A stretch of 20,573 nt of DNA from PWPS01 sp964573145 (GTDB taxonomy: Bacteria > Patescibacteriota > Minisyncoccia > Minisyncoccales > PWPS01): positions 1 to 20,573 of the forward strand of contig CAZNIM010000014.1 of NCBI GenBank assembly GCA_964573145.1. The letters run 5' to 3'. Under the pieces are notes generated by a model. It worked only from the letters and a program-made list of their open reading frames with translations. It was not told the DNA's origin and made no database searches. Below are positions 13,076-20,100 of this stretch, piece after piece; the first letter of the stretch is position 1; each line of letters starts with the position of its first letter. The position numbers were made by a program, and so were the translations under genes.

Positions 13076-13771
13076 ATGATTTCTTTTAATCAAGTAACAA
13101 AAATTTACCCCCCTTATAAAAGTAGAAAAGAAACCTTGGTTTTGGACGAAGTTTCTTTTCAAGTTGAAAAAGGGGAGTTCGTAGTTCTTGTCGGAAAGTC
13201 GGGGGCCGGAAAGACAACCATAATAAAACTTTTAACTCGAGAAGAGGAATTAACCAAAGGAAAGATTCTTTTTGACGGAGTTGATATATCGAAGATAAGC
13301 AGAAGAAGATTGTATAAACTTAGAAAGAGGATGGGGATAATTTTTCAGGACTATAAACTGCTTTCTTCAAAAACGGTCTATGAAAATATATCTTACGGAC
13401 TGGAAGTAACCGGAGCTTCGGAAGAAGAGATAGAGAGAGATGTCCCCGAAATTTTGGAGATAGTCGGCCTTACCGAACAAGCGCAGCAATTTCCCGAACA
13501 ACTCTCCGGAGGAGAAAAGCAAAGAGTGGCCATAGCCAGAGCTCTGATTCACGACCCGGATTTAATTTTGGCCGATGAACCGACCGGAGACTTGGATCCT
13601 TACCACTCGAAAAAGATTATCAGTCTTTTAAAGAAGATAAACAAATCGGGAACGACCATTTTACTCGCCACTCACGATAAAGAGATAGTCAATTATCTCG
13701 ATGAGAGGGTGATAACTTTGCGTAAAAAAGAGATAATAAGCGACGAAGAAAACGGAAGATTCAGACTTTAA
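13076..13771 (+). CDS. ftsE: cell division ATP-binding protein FtsE
   Basis: A 231-aa ABC ATPase that, with FtsX, forms a complex at the division site and controls peptidoglycan hydrolases. The Walker A motif is GKSGAGKT (residues 40-47), the Q-loop region IIFQDYKLL, the signature LSGGEKQRVAIARAL, Walker B LILADEPTGDLD and the switch His in LLATHD. The FtsE-type opening with VTKIYPPY and the immediate ftsX neighbour (24 nt away) settle FtsE over other ABC proteins. There is no clear Shine-Dalgarno before the ATG. A 40-nt gap separates it from prfB, with no convincing promoter. Confidence 0.94.
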   Translation: MISFNQVTKIYPPYKSRKETLVLDEVSFQVEKGEFVVLVGKSGAGKTTIIKLLTREEELTKGKILFDGVDISKISRRRLYKLRKRMGIIFQDYKLLSSKTVYENISYGLEVTGASEEEIERDVPEILEIVGLTEQAQQFPEQLSGGEKQRVAIARALIHDPDLILADEPTGDLDPYHSKKIISLLKKINKSGTTILLATHDKEIVNYLDERVITLRKKEIISDEENGRFRL

Positions 13772-13795
13772 CTTTAATTTATAAATAATAAAGTA

Positions 13796-14692
13796 ATGTT
13801 CATATCACTTAAAAGATCATTTTCTCTCGGGTGGAAGAATTTCAAAAGGTCCGGAGGGTTGTCGGTAGTGGCCATAGTGGTTTTGATGGCGACTACTTTT
13901 TTAGCGACCTCTCTGCTTTTAGCCAGAGAGGTGACCGATGAAGTCGTTCGTGATATTGAAGGAAGAGCCGATATCAGTGTTTACTTCAACATCGCTACTC
14001 CTGAAGAGCAGATAATGCAGGTCGCCGAAGAGATAGAATCGGAATTCGAGGTTGCCAACATTAATTACGTTTCTCGGCACGAGGCTCTGGAAAACTTTAG
14101 AAGCACTCAAAGAGATCGGGAAGTTTTGATGGAGGCTTTGGATGAAGTCGGTAACCCGTTTACGGCCAGCTTGGGAATAAAAGCGGGCCAAGTCGACGAT
14201 TATCGAGCAATATCCGATTACGTAAGAAGTAATTATTCGGAGATTATCGAAGAGATCGATTTTTACAGAAGAAAAGAAGCCATAGAATCAATATTCGCCA
14301 TAACTTCGAGAGTGCAAAGATCAATCGCCGTTTCGGGAACAATTCTGGCTCTGGTTTCAATCTTTATAGTTTTCGGAACCGTCAGGTTGTCGATTTACAG
14401 CTTGAGTGAAGAGATAAAGATAATGAAACTTGTCGGAGCTTCGAATCTGTTTATGCAGGGATCCTTTATAGTTCAGGGATTCGTCTTGGGGCTTATCGCC
14501 AGTATTCTTTCTTTAACTTTTCTTTTCGCTTTGGCCGGTTTGATGTCTCAGGGGTACAATCCTTTGGGAATTGATCTCGACGCTCACATTTGGAGTAATT
14601 TAATTCTTATTCTCGTTCTTCAATTCTCTACCGGAATCGGACTCAGTGTTATCTCTTCGGTAGTGGCGGTTCAGAGATATTTGGAAACTTGA
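13796..14692 (+). CDS. ftsX: cell division permease-like protein FtsX
   Basis: A 298-aa membrane partner of FtsE with the family topology: a cytoplasmic start, TM1 (about residues 23-44), an extracellular domain (about 45-170), then three C-terminal membrane segments. Signatures include SLGWKNFKRSGGLS at the start, ISVYF in the outer domain, and SLSEEIKIMKLVGASNLFMQGSFIVQG before TM3, which is highly characteristic of FtsX. The outer domain recruits or activates amidases or their adaptors in other bacteria. Here the DUF1460-like proteins are conceivable targets, but that is speculation. The stop is 1 nt before tRNA-Gln, so they are probably on one transcript. Confidence 0.93.
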   Translation: MFISLKRSFSLGWKNFKRSGGLSVVAIVVLMATTFLATSLLLAREVTDEVVRDIEGRADISVYFNIATPEEQIMQVAEEIESEFEVANINYVSRHEALENFRSTQRDREVLMEALDEVGNPFTASLGIKAGQVDDYRAISDYVRSNYSEIIEEIDFYRRKEAIESIFAITSRVQRSIAVSGTILALVSIFIVFGTVRLSIYSLSEEIKIMKLVGASNLFMQGSFIVQGFVLGLIASILSLTFLFALAGLMSQGYNPLGIDLDAHIWSNLILILVLQFSTGIGLSVISSVVAVQRYLET

Positions 14693-14693
14693 T

Positions 14694-14764
14694 TGCGGGA
14701 TCATCTAGCGGTAAGATGCGAGTTTCTGGAACTCGTCACCCAGGTTCGAATCCTGGTCCCGCAG
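14694..14764 (+). tRNA. tRNA-Gln (anticodon CTG)
   Basis: Acceptor TGCGGGA/TCCCGCA, D stem ATCT/AGAT, anticodon stem CGAGT/ACTCG with loop TTCTGGA (anticodon CTG at 14726-14728), T stem CCAGG/CCTGG with loop TTCGAAT, and discriminator G. CCA is not encoded. It starts 1 nt after the ftsX stop and is followed at once by a terminator. Its 3' 21 nt are repeated downstream at 14872-14892. Confidence 0.95.
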
Positions 14765-14765
14765 C

Positions 14766-14803
14766 ATAAAAAGAAAAGCTCCGACAGGGGCTTTTCTTTT
14801 TAT
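14766..14803. terminator. long-stem terminator after tRNA-Gln
   Basis: A 17-bp inverted repeat (14766-14782 with 14787-14803, one G-U pair) around a GACA loop, with A-rich left and T-rich right ends, so it can act in both directions. It ends the prfB-ftsEX-tRNA unit. Confidence 0.85.
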
Positions 14804-14822
14804 TTGGGAGATGTGTGTGAGA

Positions 14823-14893
14823 AGCTGCGCTGCCGAATGACCGCTTTTCCCGAACGCCTTCGGGCAACTCATTCGAATCCTGGTCCCGCAGCT
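14823..14893 (+). repeat. nested hairpin element containing a copy of the tRNA-Gln 3' end
   Basis: Three concentric stems can be drawn: AGCTGCG/CGCAGCT (14823-14829 with 14887-14893), CGAATGA/TCATTCG (14834-14840 with 14869-14875) and CCCGAA/TTCGGG (14849-14854 with 14859-14864). Positions 14872-14892 repeat exactly the last 21 nt of tRNA-Gln (14745-14765). The 5' part of a tRNA is absent, so it is not a working tRNA. The rest of the 14804-15034 interval holds only a terminator and a promoter; no gene is seen. Confidence 0.7.
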
Positions 14894-14937
14894 CTTCAAA
14901 AACTCTTAAAGCCTTGATTGTTTTAGGTTGCCGGTTC

Positions 14938-14964
14938 AAGACTCCGTCAGGGGTTTTTATTTTT
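14938..14964 (+). terminator. terminator downstream of the tRNA-like element
   Basis: AAGACTCC (14938-14945) pairs with GGGGTTTT (14950-14957) around GTCA and is followed by a T-rich tail. An outer pair CCGGTT/AACCGG (14931-14936 with 14965-14970) brackets it. Its core CTCCGTCAGGGG is one base different from the CTCCGACAGGGG core of the terminator after tRNA-Gln, as if tRNA end plus terminator had been copied together. Confidence 0.65.
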
Positions 14965-14975
14965 AACCGGTCAAA

Positions 14976-15004
14976 TTGATTTTATTAAGTAGGGGTGGTA
15001 AGAT
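14976..15004 (+). promoter_or_regulatory. promoter for the 15035 operon
   Basis: TTGATT (14976-14981), a 17-nt spacer and TAAGAT (14999-15004). The predicted start is near 15012, about 23 nt before the ATG at 15035. The boxes each differ from consensus by one or two bases. Confidence 0.5.
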
Positions 15005-15034
15005 TTAATTAGTAATACGATAATCTTATTTATT

Positions 15035-15418
15035 ATGGAAAAGAAGATTTGGGCTATTCTTTTTATAGTCGTAACATTGGCAATAATCGGTGTTTTTATA
15101 AACTCACAAGGCGATCCCGAAATTCAAGTTGATGAAGTTGGAGAAGAAGATATAGTTTGGGAAGTCGAAGCTTCTCTCTTTCAAGCTTACGGTCTTTTTT
15201 ATGAGATGGAAGAAGAGCTGTCAGTTGATCAAGTTGAGGAGTATCTTGAAGAATACAAGGATTTGGAACGTGAATTTTTCAGACTGGAAGACCAATATTT
15301 TGAAAACCGGATAGATGAAGAAGAATTTAACAGAGAGATGGAAAATCTTCAAGAAAAAATTGATAATTTGGTCGATGACTTGAATTCTCTTTATGAAAAC
15401 TATGATCAAGAACAATAA
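15035..15418 (+). CDS. membrane-anchored acidic coiled-coil protein (copy A)
   Basis: A 127-aa protein with one N-terminal membrane segment (IWAILFIVVTLAIIGVFI, about residues 5-22) and a strongly acidic, helical outer part. The latter has heptad-like spacing around EEYLEEYKDLEREFFRLEDQ and ENLQEKIDNLVDDL. I do not recognise a family. The next gene has the same layout and size and a similar helical pattern (E-R-FF--D-YFE), so the two look like old tandem duplicates. The stop lies inside the start region of that gene, implying coupled translation. The product should sit on the outer face of the membrane. Function is unknown. Confidence 0.75.
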   Translation: MEKKIWAILFIVVTLAIIGVFINSQGDPEIQVDEVGEEDIVWEVEASLFQAYGLFYEMEEELSVDQVEEYLEEYKDLEREFFRLEDQYFENRIDEEEFNREMENLQEKIDNLVDDLNSLYENYDQEQ

Positions 15419-15788
15419 AAAAGGGTTAGCGGTAGTTTTTTTATTAGCGATACTTTTAGTTGCTTCTTTTTTAGTTTTCAGTCAAAGAAATTCGGAGCCG
15501 GAGCCGGTTGAAGAAGAGGAGGCAATCGACCCGGAAGAATTTTTGGAAGGTTCGCCGGTTTTTAGAATCGAAGAAGAGCTTCTTAGCTTGGAAGAGCAGC
15601 TGGGTGAGAATATGGTTGACGATTATCTTTTTGAAGAATATTACGAGATTGAAAATCGCTTTTTCATCATTCGAGATCTTTACTTTGAAGGAGTCGATGA
15701 AGAAGATCTTTTGGAAGAAATAGAGAGTCTTTTAATCCAAATAGAGAATTTGGAAGAAGAAATTAAAAATATAAATAATAATCAATAA
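15393..15788 (+). CDS. membrane-anchored acidic coiled-coil protein (copy B)
   Basis: A 131-aa protein (128 if the in-frame ATG at 15402 is used) that overlaps the previous gene by 26 or 17 nt. Basic start, membrane segment (LAVVFLLAILLVASFLVF, about residues 12-29), a Glu/Pro linker, then a helical region ending in a Leu/Ile/Glu coiled coil (about 106-127). The stretch EIENRFFIIRDLYFEGVDEEDL parallels DLEREFFRLEDQYFENRIDEEEF of copy A, which supports common descent. No known family is recognised. The stop is 1 nt from the start of the desulforedoxin-like gene, so they form one operon. Confidence 0.75.
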   Translation: MKTMIKNNKKGLAVVFLLAILLVASFLVFSQRNSEPEPVEEEEAIDPEEFLEGSPVFRIEEELLSLEEQLGENMVDDYLFEEYYEIENRFFIIRDLYFEGVDEEDLLEEIESLLIQIENLEEEIKNINNNQ

Positions 15789-15789
15789 A

Positions 15790-15912
15790 ATGCCGGAAAA
15801 AAACGAAAAATACAGATGCGATATTTGTGGAAACGTGGTGGAAGTGGTCGAAGCCGGGTACGGTGAGCTCGTTTGTTGTGGCGAACCGATGAAGTTGGAA
15901 GAAGAAGAGTAA
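15790..15912 (+). CDS. 40-aa desulforedoxin-like protein
   Basis: A very short but recognisable iron protein. The pattern YRCDICGNVVEVVEAGYG followed by ELVCCGEPMKL is the desulforedoxin fold, also the N-terminal domain of desulfoferrodoxin. C10, C13, C29 and C30 should bind one Fe(SCys)4 centre; desulforedoxin itself is a 36-aa homodimer. The catalytic superoxide-reductase domain of desulfoferrodoxin is absent, so an electron-carrier or redox-sensor role is more likely. An acidic EEEE tail ends it. It starts 1 nt after copy B's stop and is followed 4 nt later by the membrane protein at 15917. No signal peptide, so it should be cytoplasmic. Confidence 0.88.
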   Translation: MPEKNEKYRCDICGNVVEVVEAGYGELVCCGEPMKLEEEE

Positions 15913-15916
15913 AAAT

Positions 15917-16549
15917 ATGTCAAAACTTGAAGCCCTTAAAAAGGGATTGGAAAAGGTCAGAAAAGACCCTCTTATGTCAGTAGGTATCAGTTTGGTGGTC
16001 GTCATATATTGGACGATTCCTTTTTATATAGTTCGCTATCTCTTGGGGATAAGTGAAGTTATCGGAGCGATAGTTTTGTTCCCGGTTTTGATTGTCAATT
16101 TTTTAATACTGATGGGTTACATCAAGGTCGGATTCGATATCTATGACGGAGAAGAGGCCGGATTGAAAGACCTTTTTTATCACTACAAGAGATTGCCCGA
16201 CTTTTTAATCGGCTTTCTGTTTTACTTTTTACTGGTCTCAATCGGCTTTGTTCTATTTGTTTTTCCGGCGATTTATTTTGCGGTTAGATTTTCATTTGCC
16301 ATTTTTATCGTTTTGCGTGGAAGCAGTTCGGCAATCAGTTCGATGATAGAGAGCTGGAATATTACCAGGGAGAGGTTTTTTGATTTAATGTTTTTTTATA
16401 CCGGTCTGGCTTTTATAAATTTTTTGGGTTTTTCACTTTTTACCGTCGGTCTGGCGTTAACTCTTCCTTTTACTCTTCTTTCACTTATTCATCTTTACAG
16501 AAAGCTTTCCGAATCGTACCGAAAAGATCAGATAGGGAAAGGGGTTTAA
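15917..16549 (+). CDS. DUF975-like polytopic membrane protein
   Basis: A 210-aa integral membrane protein with about five or six hydrophobic segments. A short amphipathic start is followed by segments around residues 20-40, 45-68, 95-120, 120-140 and 160-190. The sequence FLFYFLLVSIGFVLFVFPAIYFAVRFSFAIFIV followed by SMIESWNITRERFFDLMFFY (shown here in parts: FPAIYFAVRFSFA; ESWNITRERF) is like DUF975 and related glycerophosphodiester-phosphodiesterase membrane-domain proteins. Their function is poorly defined. It ends the 15035-16549 operon. A consensus-like promoter for the next gene follows the stop. Confidence 0.7.
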   Translation: MSKLEALKKGLEKVRKDPLMSVGISLVVVIYWTIPFYIVRYLLGISEVIGAIVLFPVLIVNFLILMGYIKVGFDIYDGEEAGLKDLFYHYKRLPDFLIGFLFYFLLVSIGFVLFVFPAIYFAVRFSFAIFIVLRGSSSAISSMIESWNITRERFFDLMFFYTGLAFINFLGFSLFTVGLALTLPFTLLSLIHLYRKLSESYRKDQIGKGV

Positions 16550-16550
16550 T

Positions 16551-16579
16551 TTGCAAAAAAAAATTACAGAATCTATACT
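16551..16579 (+). promoter_or_regulatory. promoter for the 16608 gene
   Basis: TTGCAA (16551-16556), a 17-nt spacer and TATACT (16574-16579). The predicted start is near 16587, leaving a leader of about 20 nt before the ATG at 16608. Confidence 0.65.
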
Positions 16580-16607
16580 TAGCTAATTATCCGCTTATTA
16601 AAATAAC

Positions 16608-17069
16608 ATGACAAAAAAGAAAAAAATAATCATCGCCATCATCGCCGCTTTGTTATTTATCGGGGCAATTTATTTTGTCTTCAGGTATGATGAAGTTGAG
16701 TTCGAAGAAGATATTTTTGAAGAAGAGGTTGTCAGAATAGACGGTGATGCTCATTTTTTCAGAGCCGGAACCGATGGGGAGCCGGGAAGAAGAAATGCCG
16801 GTGAAGCGGTGGAAGTCTTTAATCAAAGAGATCTTTTCGGTGTATCGGGAAGATTTGAAGTAACCGACAGTGCCAGAATACATACCGACCTTTTAACTGC
16901 GGACGGTGAATTGATTGACCAAAATATCTTCAGACCGATAACTGCAAGTTCAACCGGTGGATTTGAGATTTGTTGTCAAGAAGTTCCCGAAGAGGCCGGC
17001 TCTTACAAGATTGAAATAAAGACGAATCAAACATTATTGGGAACTTTTCCTTTTGAAGTTGTCGAATAG
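16608..17069 (+). CDS. membrane-anchored beta-sandwich protein, unknown
   Basis: A 153-aa protein: Lys-rich start (MTKKKK), one membrane segment (IIIAIIAALLFIGAIYFVF, about residues 7-25), an acidic linker, then about 110 residues with alternating strands. The end pattern EEAGSYKIEIKTNQTLLGTFPFEVVE looks like the last strands of an Ig-like or invasion-associated-locus-like domain. I cannot name a family. It has its own promoter and probably encodes an outward-facing surface protein. It stands 43 nt before the giant surface-protein gene and may be co-transcribed with it, since no terminator is seen between them. Confidence 0.72.
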   Translation: MTKKKKIIIAIIAALLFIGAIYFVFRYDEVEFEEDIFEEEVVRIDGDAHFFRAGTDGEPGRRNAGEAVEVFNQRDLFGVSGRFEVTDSARIHTDLLTADGELIDQNIFRPITASSTGGFEICCQEVPEEAGSYKIEIKTNQTLLGTFPFEVVE

Positions 17070-17112
17070 TTAAAAAGTAAAAGAGTCGGCGATACGAGTC
17101 AACAGTTTGTAG

Positions 17113-20100
17113 ATGAAAAATAGAATATTTTTTTCGAGAGTTTTATTAGCTGTCTTTATCGGATTGTTTATTTGGGTCGGGTTTTTATCCCGGCCTTTTT
17201 TAATGGAGGTTTCTGCTCAAGGGACTACTTTCGATTGGGTGATTGATACCAATCAAAATCCGGGTGATCTGACATACGCCTTTCAGGCCGACAATCCGGA
17301 CGGACTGGAAGTCGACTGGGGAGATGGAAACAGCACTACTATAAATAATTCCGGAAGCACAAACGTAGAAATATCTCATACATATGATTCACATGGAGAA
17401 TATACGATAAGTGTTAGTGGTCAGGCAACCAGAGTGACCACCGGAGGAAGATTCGATCATTCTTCTTTGGTATTTACATCCTTCGGAGAGGCAGTTACCG
17501 ACGTCCTTACCGACCCCTTTGAAGCGATTGACGGAATTACCAGTATGTCTGGAATGTTTAGAAATGTTTCTGCTGAAACATTTACCGCTGATATAAACAG
17601 CTGGGACACCTCGCAGGTAACCAATATGGTGCTCACGTTTTCCAATGCTTCAGAGTTTAACCAGAACATAAGTTCTTGGGACACTTCTTCGGTTACTACG
17701 ATGTGGCATATGTTCCGCGACGCGTCCGACTTCAACCAACCAATCGGCAACTGGGACACTTCTTCGGTTACTACGATGTTGGGAATGTTCTACGGCGCCT
17801 CCTCCTTCGACCAAGATATAGGCTCTTGGGATGTAGAAAGTGTCACAAACTTTACAGACTTCTTACAAAGTGTCCAACTATCAACCGCAAACTACGACGC
17901 TCTCCTCACATCCTGGAGCTCTCAATCAGTAAACTCCAGCCTTTACTTCCACGGAGGAAACTCAACCTACTGCGCAGATGGCCCTAGAAATATTCTTAAG
18001 ACGATAAATGGTTGGATGATAACAGACGGAGGAGAAGATTCAGGATGTGAGATATCATCCCCAAAAGTGCTCACTCTTTCAGCTTTTAGTCTTGAAGAAT
18101 CATCGATAAAAATGTTCGCAGAGCTATTAAGCTTAGGATGGACAGACAACGTAGAAGTCTGGTTTGAATACTCCGAAAACTCTGACCTATCAGGCAGCTC
18201 AACTGTAGGAGTTGACACATTAGCAGAAACCGGAAGCTTTAGCCACTCACAAAGCGGACTAGATCCAGAAACTACTTATTACTTCCGAGCAGTAGCTGAA
18301 AACACAGAAGGAACAGATTATGGAGATATTCTTGACTTCCAAGTTAACGCAGATTTACCATCTTGGACATTTCAAATAGAAACAACCGAAGACAATCAAA
18401 CCTTTGGATTTGAAGTAGAAAATGCAGATATATTAGTAGACTGGGAAGATGAGCAAGACGACCGAATAACTGGTAGTCGATTAGTCCAGCACGAATATGC
18501 AACTGCCGGAACTTATGACATCACCCTTACCGGAACAGCCACCAGAGTATTCTTTTGTGGAGGAACTTCTTCACTTAGCTGCTTAGAAGAAACCACTCCG
18601 GAACTATTAAAAGACATTCTTTCTCCAATCCCAGCCGGCTTTGGCCTTACTTCTTCCGAAAAGATGTTTATTAATACCAATGTAGAGTCATTTTCTGCCA
18701 CTGACTTTTTTGATGAAGCTTCTTCTAATATTACTACAATGCACTATATGTTTCGCAACGCCTCCTCCTTCAACCAACCAATCGGCAACTGGGACACCTC
18801 CCAGGTTACGAGTATGAGCTATATGTTCTACGGTGCCTCCGCCTTCAACCAACCGATAGGAAACTGGAACACCTCCGCAGTTACCGATATGAGCTATATG
18901 TTCGGCACGGTGTCCTCCTCCGCCTTCAACCAAGATATTAGCGGGTGGGATACCTCCGCAGTTACCGATATGAGAGTTATGTTCTACAACGCCTCCGCTT
19001 TCAACCAACCAATCGGCAACTGGGACACCTCCCAGGTTACGAGTATGAGATTTATGTTCTCCGGCGCCTCCGACTTCAATCAAGACATCAGTAATTGGGA
19101 TACTTCTTCTGTGGAGAATATGAGAGAGATGTTCCGCAACGCCTCCGACTTCAATCAACCAATAGGAAGCTGGGATACTTCTTCTGTAACTAGTATGTGG
19201 TCAATGTTCCGCGACTCCAATTTCAACCAAGATATTGGTAATTGGGATACTTCTTCTGTGGAAGATATGGGTGCTATGTTCTTCAACGCCTCCTCCTTCA
19301 ATCAAGATATATCAAAATGGTGTGTTTCAAACATAAACAGCAAGCCGTCTGATTTTGATTCGTGGTCAGCATTTAGAAACAATGACAGCCTACAACCCGA
19401 TTGGGGAAATTGCTCGTATCCACATGTTGAATTTCAGGAAATAAATCAATTAGGAGATATAACTATTGGAATTTATGATGACAGCGCAAGGAATAATGAA
19501 TTAGCAGAAATCACAACCAATATTAGAGGTAGAGGACAAATCTATCTGGATGATGATGCTACTACTTACTACTATAGTGCAAACAGAAGTGGCTATTATG
19601 AAGCTGAAGATGATTTCGCGATAGGAACTTGTAGTCCTTCTAATGATTGTAGAGAGCAATTTCATACAGAAAACTTTGAATTGCTTGGATTACCTCTTTC
19701 AGTTCAAACTAACCCAGCGACAAGCATTGATTCGAATCAAGCCACTCTTCAAGGAGAACTTTTCTCTATGGGAGATTATGATAGTGCGGCTGCATCATTC
19801 GAGTGGGGCACGGACAGTGAGCTTGCCGACCCGAACGTGACTAATCCCGACACTTTAACCGAACCGGGCACTTTCAATACGACGATAACCGGCCTTATCG
19901 AAGGGGAAACCTATTACTTCAGAGCGGTAGCGGAAGCGGGAGAGGAGACCGTTTACGGAGAAACATTTAATTTCTTAGCTATTGAGGGCATTAAATCTCC
20001 CCAGTATTTAAGAGATACCGACAGCGAAACATCACCCTGTTCGGACGGAGACAGAGAGCTTTCGGAAACCGACGGAAGCTCCCTCTCCGAAGTGGCGGGA

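Noticed and set aside
14693..14939. Short frames on both strands over tRNA-Gln and the region behind it
   Set aside because: They translate the tRNA and hairpin element, a well-known source of false proteins; no start signals.
18688..19158. 156-aa minus-strand frame with regular repeats
   Set aside because: It is the antisense shadow of BspA array 2; its regularity comes from the plus-strand repeat, and it has no start signals.
17536..19332. Regular repeats as a CRISPR array
   Set aside because: The 75-nt units stay in frame, code for BspA repeats and vary at codon positions; there are no constant repeats with unique spacers.
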